DNA from: Sparassis latifolia
Taxonomy: Eukaryota > Basidiomycota > Agaricomycetes > Polyporales > Sparassidaceae
Reading direction: 5' to 3'
Length of the DNA stretch: 64,000 nt
NCBI GenBank assembly: GCA_018466975.1
Contig: CM031556.1
Coordinates: 4,340,001-4,404,000 of the forward strand
Shown: positions 45,901-57,759 of the stretch, in pieces
How positions within the stretch are numbered: the first letter of the stretch is position 1
Layout of the letters: the number at the start of each line of letters is the position of its first letter
The notes under the pieces: model-generated
What the model was told of the DNA's origin: nothing
Database searches by the model: none
Seen by the model: only the letters and a program-made list of their open reading frames with translations
Translations under genes and position numbers: made by a program

Positions 45901-47923
45901 GCGCGCACGAAGACAAGGAATCCATGCCTCGTGCCAATGCGTTAAATGGAACAATCGACCTGTATGCGCGGAGCAGTCTGTCGAGTGATGCACCAAAGCT
46001 TCAACTCCCTGATGACAACAGGGTCATTCTGTCGTAGGTTTTAGTCATCATTGACCTTCACTCTATCTAATTGAAGTGGACAGAATGGAGCGCATGATGT
46101 ATTTACCCAAGGCCGTTGGTATGGACCAACGGTCTGCGCGAAACTTATATTCCTACATTCTTCGTAGTGGGCCCAACTCCGATGAAACTGATAATGAGAT
46201 GCTGAAGCAGCGGATCGGACCCAATGAAGATCTCCTTAGAGAAGCTGGCGACCTGGAGCGGAAGGCACACCTCCAGCTTCAAATCCATGGGAACGATTGG
46301 CTGGAGCGTCGAGAGTGGGATGGATATGCATCTGAGCGTCTCAAAGAAGATCCTTGTCAAGCCATTTGCGACGCTCTCGGGACGGTCTCAGTTGACCTTC
46401 CAGTGAGACCGGAGTCTCTCGCGGCTGTGCAGTTGGTAATCAGAAGATCGGGCACACACGAAAACAAGGAATCCATGTCTCGTGCCAATGCGTTAAATGG
46501 AACAATCGACCTGTATGCGCGGAGCAGTCTGTCGAGTGATGCACCAAGGCTTCAACTCCCTGATGATAATAGGGTTATTCTGTCGTAGGTTCTCGTCATC
46601 ATTGACCTTCACTCTATCTAATTGAAGTGGACAGAACGGAGCGCATGATATATTTACCCAAGGCCGTTGGTATGGACGAAAGTTCTGCGGAAGACTTATA
46701 TCTCCACATCGGTGGTGGGCTCAACCCTGGCGAAACTTATGAGAAGATGCTAAGCCAACGGATTGGACGCAATGAAGATCTCCTTAGAGAAGCTCGCGTC
46801 CTGGAGCGGAAGGCACGCCTCCAGCTTCTGAACCATGGGATCGATTGGCTGGAGCGTCGAAACTGGGATAGATACGTATTGGAGCGTCTCAAAGAAGATC
46901 CTTATCGAGCCATTTGCGACGCTCTCGGGACGGTCTCGATTGATCTTCCAGTGAGGCGGGAGTCTCTCGCGGCCGTGCAGTTGGTGGCCACAGGATCGCC
47001 AAAAGCCCCATACATAGTGGGCATGCACGAATCCAAGGAATCCCTTGATATGCCTGATGGTACCTCATCTGGAGCAGCTCCGACGATTCACTTGCAGCAA
47101 CGACTATATTCGTCCGCTCCGGCCCTAGAAACAGTGCCGGAGGTAGATGACTCAGACCAGGCTTTACCTTCGAATCCGGGTATTCCACACTCCACCGGGA
47201 AAGTTCCTCCTCCTGCAAACTCACCGAATATTGACTTGCTACCGACTCGCGATTATGCCATTGCTGCGAGCTCCGTCTGTGATACCGACCGCCTGTATAA
47301 AAATGCAGAGGCACGTGCATATCTCGACGAGAATCTTGAGGCCATGTCCAAGGTGCTCACGGCGGGACAGACAAAGAATGCGCAAATTAAGAATCCTGCA
47401 GTTCTGGAACTACCCATGTTTATGATGGAATACAAGAAGCAGGATACAGATATCGGCAAGGGAGAAAATCAGCACAGGCTGGCTTGCGCATCGGCGGTGA
47501 CATTTCTTGATGTGCTGGGGCTGACCAAAAAGCCTGTTTTCAGTGGACTTACTGATGGCCCGAGGTAGCACTTGCGGCTGCTTGGAGTAATGATGGAGTG
47601 AGCTGCATTCAGTCTGATTGCTTTGTACTTGCTGATCGGCTTGCCATCGTTAGTTCATAGAAATTTTCGAGCGGCAGACTCGCACCATGGACATCTCTAC
47701 GGCGTTGGGAGCCTTCCAGTTTGTCAGTGTCCTGGCTAGACTTGCTATCATCTACTCGAAGGATCTCGTGGATACTTTTAATAAGGTGTCCAAGCCTCTT
47801 CTCATCAAACAACTCGACGATCGGGAGTTCGAGAAGCTTGACAGCAAGCTGCAGTGGAAACAACCTACGCCTCCCAAATCCGAGAGATGGGAATCCGAAG
47901 ATGCTACAAGACAGCCAGTTTAG
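42937..47923 (+). pseudogene. X': paralogue of gene X with tripled exon unit and a 1-nt frameshift
   Basis: Exons at 42937-43077, 43145-43410, 43466-44078, 44139-44428, 44489-44527, 44586-44663, 44713-44745, 44793-44852, 44902-45061, 45112-45464, 45515-46033, 46084-46584, 46635-about 47597 and 47654-47923 mirror gene X. The TERMIYLPK exon unit occurs three times in phase. Near 47,562 the sequence 'cccgaggtagc' lacks one G found in X ('cccgagggtagc'). It reads GPR-stop at 47,566-47,568 and cuts off the last 110 residues or so, after the E-Y-K-K motif strand and helix. Everything else, splice sites included, is open. It is therefore a very young pseudogene, a truncated but expressed variant, or an error in a G run. 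Confidence 0.75.
45366..47040 (+). repeat. Tandem exon-intron units of about 550 bp inside X'
   Basis: The repeated unit is the end of exon 10 (NALNGT.DLY...DAP.LQLPDD.RV), a 50-bp phase-2 intron, and the first part of exon 11 (TERM.YLPK through SLAAVQLV). 'aatgcgttaaatgg' or its close form recurs at 45,366, 45,936 and 46,487. The two extra exons are 519 and 501 nt, both multiples of three, so the frame is kept. Gene X has a single unit. Confidence 0.9.
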
Positions 47924-48130
47924 ACATCCGAAACGGTAGAGACTCCAGTTCAGTACGGCCAGTGATATTTGATGACGAAGGCGGCTCAGAAGGTGATGTG
48001 AACGTATTATACTAGGCACAGCGGAGATGCATGCAAATCTTGCCAAATGTTGGAGCGTAGTACTTACTCAGTAGTGCCTTTAAGGCCCATTGTAGAATCT
48101 AGTAATTTGGCGCATTGGTGTTTGGCAAAA

Positions 48131-48926
48131 CGTAGCTTTCGTGCAAATAACTTCAGACTTATTGGTCGGCGCGTCAGACGCGTCCAGTCACACGTGACTG
48201 AGGCGCGTCACCGCTTTCTACTGACTGTCACACACCAACAATGTATTCTAACTATCTGACGCTCATCCCTCTCATCGAACATATAGGAGGACAACTTAGG
48301 CTATACCCCGCTCATGTTCTGGCGATCCAAACTGACGATGTGGATTCAGGCGGCCCTGTCTCCTACGCGACCATCATGGCTGGGGTGGCAGCTCATGGAC
48401 GACAGTCCGTACCCTCCCTCCTGCACAGCCTGCTGACCGCTGTATCAAATGCGGATTACAGAAGAATACATGATCTATCCAGGTGCGTTTACCGTAATCT
48501 CTGCCTCTGCGTTGTAAAGGCGGCTGGTTTCTTCGTGTTCTACCTCGCCGGTAATGGAATGAATCCGCGATTGGAGAGTCTGCGCTCTTCGCGATCACGG
48601 CGAACGAGCCCGCGACGTCACGCCCATGATCTTTGGTGTGACCAGTGTCCCCGACTTCGCAGATGCGGATCCAGAAAACTCATTGTGTCCCGTTGTGGGC
48701 GCTTGTCCCACATAAGGCAATCGTTATCTGTCGCTCATGTCGGACCTGCATAGACTACAAGGCGAGGAGATTGCTTGGGCGTGCATTTACGTTCCAGAGT
48801 ACAAGGACATGGTTGCCGACTAGGCAGAGACGTCTAAACTCTTCTAGTTTAAGTTCAGCTTCCAGTTCGCGATTCCTCTCAAACTCCCCTTCCTTACAGA
48901 ACTCCGTGTGCCGGCCACACTGAGAA
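48131..48926. other. Intergenic between X' and F-box c
   Basis: A 170-aa ORF (48,241-48,753, MYSNYLTLIPLIEHIGGQL) has no recognised domain and no clear splice or paralogue support, so I do not call it a gene. A short palindrome, 'cagtcac-ac-gtgactg', lies near 48,183-48,199 beside 'acgcgt' sites. Confidence 0.45.
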
Positions 48927-51057
48927 ATGCACTTTCCTTTAAATCTCAAGTCGCTGGACTTCCTCATTTCTCGTCTCACCGCTCCTCCCAACGGTAGACC
49001 TTGTCACATCTCGAAATTATCCCACGACACGCTTGTTGATCAAGTCTTCATATACCTGGACGTGTTTGACATCTTGCGCTTGCGACTGGTGAGTATCTCA
49101 TCCTCCACGAAGTCCGCCGATGTCGAATCTGTGCTACAGGTCAACAAGCTTTACTATTACCTCACTCATCACACAGCCATCTGGAAACGATTCTTGCGAA
49201 ATGCCGAGGTCCCTCTCCCTCCTTTACCTCCGACATCACGCTACTCGCTTCAAAACATCAACGGCCTGGAGGCGGAACGCGTAGTTTTGCGCGGAGTCTC
49301 TCTCGAAGAGCGCTGGAAGAACAATGACCTGAATTACATGCAGTCTTGGGAGTTTTACGCTCACCACCATATTCTCTCAATGGCTATGCTTCCTGGGGGA
49401 CATTATATCGTTGCCTCCGTCACAGACAATGCGCGAAGTCGATATTCGCTCATCATCTTTGTCATGGACTCTACTCTAGCAGGAGCCTGGGTTGTCGCAA
49501 GAACTGACACGTTCACCAAAGCTTACCACTTACAAGCGAAATACATGACCATTGGCGGCGAACGCGGAATAGTTGTGGCGTATATCCGCAGGAATTACAG
49601 ACGCTTCGAGGATATGCAGAGCGGGTAGGCTGCGTGACATTCGTATGGTGCATCTACTTACGAAATGATTCTTCTGCAGGGTAGATATATCTCAGTACAG
49701 CGCCGACCACGAGATCGATTCGCCAGTGCCGATCAAGTATGAATGTGTTTGTCTTCATGTACCGCTCTCTTCTTTGGAGGTTTTGGGAGACTCGCGGATC
49801 GTGCCCGGCTCGGAGGAGTACTTACGACATGCGAGGGCTCAGCCTGCACCGTTCCGCCCCCTGGCCACTGTCCAGACCCGGAGTCCTCTCGGAATTCCGT
49901 GTCTTGACGAGATCTTTGGTTCACCGTATCTGGCGGTCGCGAAGGACCGCAACAAGATTGTTTTCAAGAAGTTGGACGGCGGCCCGGCTGCCACGCTGCA
50001 TTGCGAACCGACCTTCGTCGGTCCTATCGAGGTACGTATATTCTCGTAGTGTGAAACAACGCTCACACTTATATTTAGGAGCATTCTATTGCCGCAATCC
50101 GCCTCGTCTCTGTAGAAAACAAGGTTCTTGTGGTACGTAAGGTCAGCCAGGAGACCCCACTGTCACCGTCGAATATTACGACGTTATTCCTCCGGGCGAC
50201 GAGAAGGCCGAGGTTCATGCCAGCTGCACCAACGGCATAATCATTTATGGTGCGGATGCGACGTGGGTGAAGATCTCCGACCATGGTATCCCTCCCAGGG
50301 AGGACGACAGTGTCGTGCCGGTTCTATACGGCCGTCCCGAAGCGTATGCGCCGCGTCCCATCTCCGTCTTCATATACGTGAGCGCCGGCCGAAAACTCCT
50401 GCGCCTGTCGATATTCCCTGTGCGTGACGAAGACGTACCCCTTCCATCTCCCTCCTCTGGACCTCTAAGCCACGATCAGGCATATGGAGCATATACGTAT
50501 CCCCTGAAGGCTGACAAAGAGCCCGATTGGTGGAGCTTTAAGCGCTATGAGGAGGAAGCGCACGTCTTGGCGGGGTCGTATCGCTCGATCGTGTACACCA
50601 CACCGCTCGGTAACCGGACGGACGCTCCGCCCATCGTCAAATTCCATCGCTACTTCGATCCGTGGAGCCGCTGGGAGGACCCTCCGGACGGGGTTGACAT
50701 GTCCCAGAAGCACGTCGTGTCTCGGACGTATGTTCCTGACAGCGTGAGGGATATAAAGTCGGTCGCTGCGCTCGCGTGGGACGAGACGATTGGCCGCCTG
50801 TGCGTCGCCGGCGCGGGCTCGCCAACGGTGCACGTCCTGGACTTTGCGGCGTGGCCGGTGTCGCGTGAGTGAGATGGTTCTGCGAGTATGTTTCAGAGAT
50901 GCTGACGTTCGTGCCAGGGGAAACGAGCGGGGGGACAGTGAGGAGGCCTGTTGCCGTGCAGCTCAATCCGGACCCTGATGCCATCCTGGTACCTCTTCCG
51001 GAACTTCCGCCTGAAGAGGACGAGGAGACGGAGTCGATGGCTGTGGATGCCGCATGA
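48927..51057 (+). pseudogene. F-box protein c, paralogue of a and b, with one frameshift
   Basis: Exons 48927-49088, 49140-49624, 49680-50031, 50079-50864 and 50918-51057 mirror gene a. The F-box is at about residues 30-75 (LSHDTLVDQVFIYLDVFDIL). Later parts include IKYECVCLHVPLSSLEVL and AALAWDETIGRLCVAGAG. The last exon ends PEEDEETESMAVDAA. In exon 4, near 50,153-50,158 ('gagaccccactg'), one base is missing: the frame before it reads VLVVRKVSQET and the frame after it TVTVEYYDVIPPGDEKAEV. Total exon length is 1,925 nt, one short of a multiple of three. As in X', the change is at a homopolymer (CCCC). Confidence 0.8.
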
Positions 51058-51679
51058 GGAACCAGTTAGACCCGTCGTCGCCCTTTTTCTCGCACTCGCA
51101 ACCACTCTATTGCATGCTATCGTGATGTGTTCCCGCCGCTCCCTCACCGCACGTCTCGTGATGTTTCTCGACATGGCTTTTGTTAACTGCAAGTGTAGCT
51201 ATATCACTAGTCTTTCCGCATGTCTCGTCGTAATGTTTCTCTACGTAGGTTTAGTGCACAGCTAGTATAGCGGTCTAGTAAATCGTGTCTATTTCATTCG
51301 TGTGCGGTCTGACAGGTATCGGAGGATGTGACGAGGGTATGCATTGCACGACGCCTCCGAAGCGGTCAACTCGTTCGACACATCCTAAACCCGTACGTGA
51401 AAAGGGAGATCGAGTATAGCTTCGCCGAGCAAGCGCGCGGTAGTACGATAACTGACACGCAATACGCGTGGGCTATAGCTATCCCAACTGGTACCCTTCG
51501 TTTCAATTTCTACGGCCGCGGAGACGCGATGCGGAAGCAACCATGAACATTGGGATTCAAACTGTTATCGAGTTACAGATCCACGCAGACGAAGAAAATG
51601 GGGGTACCGTACCGGCGCAGCAGCAACCTTCAATTCGAGCACGCTGCCGATCAATATTCAATCCCCTTTCTCGGGCCAA
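51058..51679. other. Intergenic, no gene seen
   Basis: No recognisable coding sequence. Composition becomes more GC-rich toward the tandem units that follow. Confidence 0.45.
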
Positions 51680-54222
51680 GCAGACCACGTTACGTTCTGA
51701 CCGAGACAGCAAACTCCACCGGCGAATAGCGAACATCTTGTCAGTCCTGAAACGGCGGTGCAGTACGCACCCGTTCATTATTAGCTTCGCGCGCCGACAG
51801 GAGCCTCCTGTGAGGCAAATCCGGCAAGCGTTCGAATCGCAGCTCTCGAAGCGAAACATATCGCAGTCTGGCCGAGAGCGAATATCCAACGTCCGTCAGA
51901 CCTGCAGCTGGGCGAGAGCACCCGCGTGCGTGAGGCAAACCGCGCAAGCAATCGTCCGAATGCGCGCGCTCTCCAGCGAAGCAAAGCAAGGGGTGGCACG
52001 TTTGACACCCTGCGCTCGCGCTCGGACCGGCCTCTTGACACACCGTGCGGACGGGGGGTGAAAGAGGTCGTGTCCCTCGTCGGAGTCCGCCGGGCGCGGA
52101 TCCAGAGACCGGGCGTGGCACGACGAGGAGAGGAGAGGATTCCCCGCCGCTTCTGCAGGAACGCAGCGGGGTTTGTGGTGAGCGCTTGCGCGAGGAGCAG
52201 GAGCGGGTTCGAGGAGGACAGACGCCGTGGGGAGGTTCGCACGTGCAGTCTATATGAAAGGGGCGGAAACACAGCGCTGCGTTGCGAGGTCCAGAGCAGC
52301 AGCAGCAGCAGCACTCTGCCCGCAATCGCGGGCGATTCGCGCAGTGGGATGTGCGCACCTCGAGCGGTGCGTCGCCGCGGGCTTGCGTCGCTCGAGTCGT
52401 CAACGGCGCTCAGCGCTGATGGCGGCGCGTCGAAGATGGGTGTACAGACGTCCGCAGCACGACTCGAGACGGACGTGCTGCGTGCGCGTCGCGCCCACTG
52501 AGGCTCGGCGGGGCGGGGGGTAGACGTACGGTACGACGTGCACGTATCCCGTTGGCAGTCCCGACGGACCCCTTCCGTGCCTCCGTCCGTCCGTCCGAGC
52601 GCAGGATATACATATACATATATGTTGCTGCCGATAGTGCATCGCGGCTGGCGGGCTTCCAGGACCGGTCGGGAGAGCGTGCGCAGGAGAGGTCGGGTTC
52701 CGCCTGCTGGCCGCTGGTATATACTCGAGCGCCATCGATGGAGACCGGGGGGAGGGGGGGGGGGGACCGCGGACGACGAGCGAGCGCGTGTTATAATATA
52801 CCGCTGGCCCCCGGGGTGGACAGCACAGCGCAGCGCAGCGGTAGCGAACGTACCTAAAAAGCGCAAGGTGGCGAGATCGGAGACGCGCAGACCACGTTAC
52901 GTTACGTTCCGACCGAGCCTCCTGTGGGGTAAATCTGGCAAGCGTTCTCTCGAAGCGAAACATATTGCAGTCTGACCGAGAGCGAACGCCCATGAACAGC
53001 GAACGTCCGCCAGACCTGCAGCTGGGCGAGGGCACCCCGCCGTGCGTGAGGCAAACCGCGCGAGCAATCGTCCGAATGCGCGCGCTCTCCAGCGAAGCAA
53101 AGCGAGCGGTGGCACGTTTGACGCCCTGCGCTCGCGCGCGGACCGGCCTCTTGACACACCGTGCGGACGGGGGGTGAAAGAGGTCGGGTCCCTCGTCGGA
53201 GTCCGCCGGGCGCGGATCCAGGGATCGGGTGTAGTACGACGAAGAGAGGAGAGGATTCCCCGCCGCTTCTGCGGAAATATAGCGGGTTTGTGTTGAGCGC
53301 TTGCGCGAGGAGCAGGAGCGGGTTCGAGGAGGACAGACGGGGAGGTTCGCACGTGCAGTCTGGATGGAAGGGGCGGAAACACAGCGCGTCGGTGGTCGTC
53401 TGCGCCAGGTATGCTCTCGCCGCGCACAACGCGGAGACGAGGCGGGGCGTGCGATGCGAGGTCCAGAGCAGCAGCTCGCAATCGCGGGCGATGCTCGCAG
53501 TGGGACGTGCGGTGCGTCGCCGCGGGCCTGCGTCGTCCGAGTCGTTAACGGCGCTCGGAGCGCCTACCTACGCGCGCGGATACTGTGACGGTGCGCGTCG
53601 AAGACGGGTGTACAGATGTCCGCAGCACGAATCGAGACGGACGGGGGCTGTGTCCCGCTGAGGCTCGGCGGGAGACGCGCCCGGGAGGAGGGGATGAGAA
53701 AACGTACGGTACGGCGCGCTCGTACCCCGTTGGCCGCCCCGACGGACCCCTTCCGTCCCTCCGTCCGTCGCGCGGCGAAAACGCACCCCTTCTACCCCCG
53801 CGCTCGAGGTCCACTCCGCCGGCGCCACCTCCCCGTCTCTTCACGCGCGCGGCACGGCTCCGAACCGTTGCGCGTGCACATCTCGCACGTCGCCGCCTCC
53901 GTCTCCGTCACGCGGAAGACGGAGGGCGTGCCGGACACGGACGCACACCCCAGCGCAGGATATGTATAGGTACGTATATATAGGTGTGTGGCTGCCGATA
54001 GTGCGTGGCCGGAGGAGCTCGCTGAGCTTGGTGCGCTTCCAGGACCGGTCGGGAGGGAGTGCGCGCAGTGCGTAGGAGAGGCCGTGTTTCGCCGGGGCAG
54101 CGAGCGAGAGTGTAGTGTATATTGTACCGCTGGCACCGGGGTGGGACACCGCGCAGCAGCGCCGCGAAGGGTACCCAAAAAGCGCGGGGACGGCGATGTG
54201 ACGTCTAGATCGGAGGCGCCGA
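51680..54222 (+). repeat. Two tandem GC-rich units of about 1.2 and 1.3 kb
   Basis: 'gcagaccacgttacgtt' begins unit 1 (about 51,680) and unit 2 (about 52,888). A third partial start is suggested at 54,206 ('agatcggaggcg'). Shared landmarks are 'cctgcagctgggcgag', 'cttgacacaccgtgcggac', 'tatacatatacata'-like stretches before 'gctgccgatagtg', and 'taaaaagcgc'. The units differ by several indels. Long ORFs on both strands (up to 361 aa on the minus strand) shift between units and are Arg/Ser/Pro-rich, as expected by chance at this GC content. They might be promoter monomers of the retroelement relic downstream; that is inference. Confidence 0.7.
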
Positions 54223-54756
54223 TTTGGTGTGTGTGTGCGTGTCCCGTCGGACCTGCGCGGTGGGGTCATCCGTTGGGGTTGTTCGTTCTTAGTTAGCCCG
54301 CATCGTTCAATGCGTGTACGGCTGGGTCTGTACGTGCGTGAACCCAGTGTTTCCGACGGACACACCGGGATATCGCGATGAGGAGCAGCGCGGGCCCCCC
54401 GCCCGAGGAGCCAGCGCGGGACGTTGCTGCTGCCCGGGATCGGATCGCCCTGCGGAACAGCCGATAGTTTCCATATCCCGCACAGCGTACCGAGGCACCC
54501 AAGCAGAGGGAGAAGGAGAAGCGCACCTCTTGTCGTATAATAAGTGCAGCATCCTCTCCGAGCCCTCGGGAGCGAGTTCGCCCTGGAGGCGCACGTGAGT
54601 CACTCGCGCTTGAAGCTTGAAGTTGGGCAGCTTGGAGGGAGCTCGCCTGGAGATAGTCGCCGACTCCGACGAAGCTTATCTGGGAGCAGTCTTGGGGTGA
54701 CGTCATGGATGCGAGCAAGCGCTGGCGTTCGCGATCGACCCCTTATGGCAAGACTC
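54223..54756. other. Spacer between tandem units and retroelement relic
   Basis: No gene recognised. It may contain a decayed 5' part of the retroelement. Confidence 0.35.
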
Positions 54757-55925
54757 ACGCCAGGCAACGGAGGTGGATTGCAGAGATGGGTTTGTCTTTA
54801 TGAGAATCAACTGTCCCTTGCAAGTGCTGAGGATATCCTGATTTTCTCTCCGCCCCCCATCCTGATGATGTTTATTTAGTGCCACACTGTGAACAAGCCG
54901 AGGATATTGCGCTCTTCTCTACCTCCGCTGTCGGTCTCCAAGCCACGCTTCATGAACTTATCCACTGGTGTCGCATAAATTTCATGCTTATCCCACTTCC
55001 ATGCAAACTTCCTACCTTCTCAGTATATGGGTCTGCGCTGTCCATCGTCGACGAATGCACCTACGTCGGCATTACATTTACCTCTACCTCTAGACACTGA
55101 AATATCATTGCACACCATTGTTCTCGAAAAGCTTCCTCTGCACGTGCTGTGGCTAACGCGACTCTTCAAGAGTCGCGTTCGCATGGAGGCCATGGTCGGA
55201 GATCTGCCGCCCTGGGAGGGATGTCTGTATATGGGCCGAATTGATCCTCACCTTATTTTTGGCTGTGAGGTTGCTCTCGACGTCGGTGACGGTCTTCTCC
55301 TCCCATTGATCACGGTTCAACACACCTTTTTAAGACACCTTATACACCGTAATCAACGATCAATGTGCGTAGTCCTCTTTTCGGAGACAGGCAGCTCTGG
55401 CCCTTGCATTACCGTCGGGCCTCCCTCACCCTGCGCTACCTCCGGTGCCTCCTCTCCCTCCCTGCCGGTCACGTTGCTGCTTTAGCACTGTCTGAAGCTC
55501 ACGTATTCGCACGGGCAGACGGTCATCCCTCTTGGCTATCCGATCTCCACCATGCTTTGGGAAACTTCGATCCTCCAGTCGCTTTTGAATTCCGCAACCC
55601 ACTCAGGGCGCCGTGTATGTGTTGACCAGCATATTCGAGGCCTTCAGCACGCTCTCGAGTCCCATATTCGATCCCGCATCGACTCCACTGTGAAGTTGCC
55701 GAACTCCCTCCATCGTCGGCTGGAAATGACAGAAAAAACCGCCGACTGCTGCAGCGCGGGCCTCTCCTATATTTCGTCACTAACCCCCGTTGTCTCCTGC
55801 GCGCAACACACCGCCAGGCGCTCACACGTCTTCTCCTTTCTGATCGCTCGTTAGCAGTCGAGCGCCTGCGGTACGGCAACCGCGTACCGCGCGAGTGGCG
55901 TGTCGTCTCTGTCGCAGGCGGGCTC
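54757..55925 (+). mobile_element. Decayed non-LTR retrotransposon (LINE-like) relic
   Basis: Fragments in shifting frames match the C-terminal half of a reverse-transcriptase polyprotein. HCEQAEDIALFSTSAVGLQA corresponds to the Q-A-D-D catalytic box, with the first Asp replaced by Glu. Then come LIHWCRINFML, SIVDECTYVGITFTSTSR, a degraded PPWEG..YMGRIDPHLIFGCE, SPLFGDRQLWPLHYRRASLT and VERLRYGNRVPREWRV. At least three frameshifts and several stops separate them. No ORF1 or endonuclease was identified. The relic is inactive. The family (for example Tad1-like) is not certain. Confidence 0.6.
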
Positions 55926-56114
55926 ATATATTGAGGACGTACGTCCCTCCCTATATTTTTTGCCAGTGTGCTGCTGCCCACTTTACAGCGTGCCCGCGCT
56001 TAATCCTCCCTCCCCTGCCGTTTGTTCGTCATCTCCTTGCTGCTGGCGTTGCTTGTACTCATCACAGCGACAACCCGGCGTTCCGAACTGGGACCCATGC
56101 CGGTAATATTAATA

Positions 56115-56139
56115 CACCACCACCACCACCACCACCACC
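56115..56139 (+). repeat. (CAC)n microsatellite
   Basis: Eight consecutive CAC/ACC units. Confidence 0.95.
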
Positions 56140-57658
56140 TGCGATCACCTTCCATGTAAGGCGACCGGCCTATCACGCCGCTGGGGTCTCAGGCCGAACA
56201 TATCCGCAGTGTTGTCTTTGTCGAGTGCGCACACATCCAGTGAGTAATGACGTCGACTCGCCCAGCCCTCTACTTGCAGTAACCCTGCGCCGTTGTCAGA
56301 TACTTTCTGTCTTTGCTGTTCACGATCCATAAGGCACACACGCTCGTAATGTGACGCACAGATGGGACCGCGGCTCGACCCAAGGATGTCGTTTTCTGTC
56401 GAAGTAAGTACGTCGCTAGGCCCTGTTTTCTCGTCCGTAAAAGCTGACGATTCCCCTGCTGAAGTTGCGAATGACGACCCTGGCACACAGTGCGATTGGG
56501 ATAGCGATGCGACAGCGGTTGTGGAGGCCGCAGCCACATACGCCGTTCCCAGTTCTGGATACGCCCGAGAGCACACACCCGCGGAGCTAGTAGGAACGAA
56601 CGTGCGGCAGCAAAATGCGGAATTGTTGATCTAGCGGTTGTCAAGCTCTAGAACGGAGGAACGAGAACAAAGTGCCCCCCCGTCCGGTGTGTGTTCTTCT
56701 CCATAGAGTCGTTTTTCTAGGGCCGCATTGCTCACAGCATCATCACCACGGAGAGTATGCAAGTCTTGGCGTTGACCGCTCCACGCGGTGATCCCATCCA
56801 AAGATGGCACCCGAAAATTCTGTGCGTTTTTCATTTTGTACCATCGGTGTGTCGCATCCATACAGCGCGCGCGAACTTTGGAACAAAACACGGGCCGAGC
56901 ACAACTATGAGTGAATTCACGCTGGGCACAGGTCGGGTTGCCGTTCGACCGCTGGGCGAAAGGTTCAGGAGAAGGCACGGCGGTGGACGTGGGCGGTGAA
57001 CTTGACCGTGTATCGGCGTCATTGCGTGCTGATATCTTCGCAGCACGCACAACACCCAACACAACGACACGATATGCTGCCAGTTGATGGATACGCTACT
57101 AGCCACAGGAGAGACAGGCGCCGCTTGCTCGCTCGAAGCTCTCGCGACCCCTTGATGCACTGGGCCCATCGTCGCGCGCGGCTCCTCGAACCTGTACGCA
57201 CCCTCTTCATCTTCCGCTGCGCCTCGCAGAGACTTCGTCCCCATGGGACACGCTAACTACCATGACACCTGAGGGGCCACTCGCAGGGACGGTGCTCTCG
57301 AACGGTTGCGGGCGGTGCTCGGAAGCTACTCCGTCGTCGAGGAAGAATCGGTCGGCGGTGAACGCGGTGGAACGCTAGGGCGCCGGTGCCGTCCCAGCGG
57401 GGCGCTGGTGCAAAGAGGGCGAGAGAGGCCTAGGCGCACACACGGGCCGCTCAGCGACAAGATGCATAAGCCATACCACTCACCCGAGGTGCGCCGCGCA
57501 TTCCACGGTCGGGGATCTGGAGTCCTCATTTTTGCCGTCATCGTCGTCCACGGATGCCGCACGCCTGTCTCTCGTCTCGTCTGACAGCCTCTTCCCACCT
57601 TCCGCCAAAACCCCGGGGCGGGACTTGCAACCCCCAAAACGACTCACGAGGCCCTCAT

Positions 57659-57726
57659 GTAGTGCGCCCTCTTCTCACCATGACCGCCACCGACGTGGGG
57701 GAAAGGGTGAGAAGGGGGCGCACTAC
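57659..57726. repeat. Hairpin with 21-bp arms
   Basis: 'gtagtgcgccctcttctcac' (from 57,659) pairs with the sequence at 57,706-57,726 with one mismatch around a 26-bp loop. Possible foldback element end or RNA structure. Confidence 0.8.
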
Positions 57727-57759
57727 AAGTACACCGGTGGGTTGTGCAAATGGGAAAGT

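Larger units (their letters stand above)
42515..48130 (+). repeat. Right copy of direct segmental duplication (X' block)
   Basis: Same orientation and intron plan as 540-5590. It is about 570 bp longer overall because two extra exon units (about 1.1 kb) more than offset the roughly 500 bp present only in the left 5' flank. Confidence 0.85.

Noticed and set aside
51781..52866. 361-aa minus-strand ORF, Arg/Ser/Pro-rich
   Set aside because: Lies in GC-rich tandem units; the matching frame in the second unit is broken into other frames, and composition is that of chance GC-rich reading.
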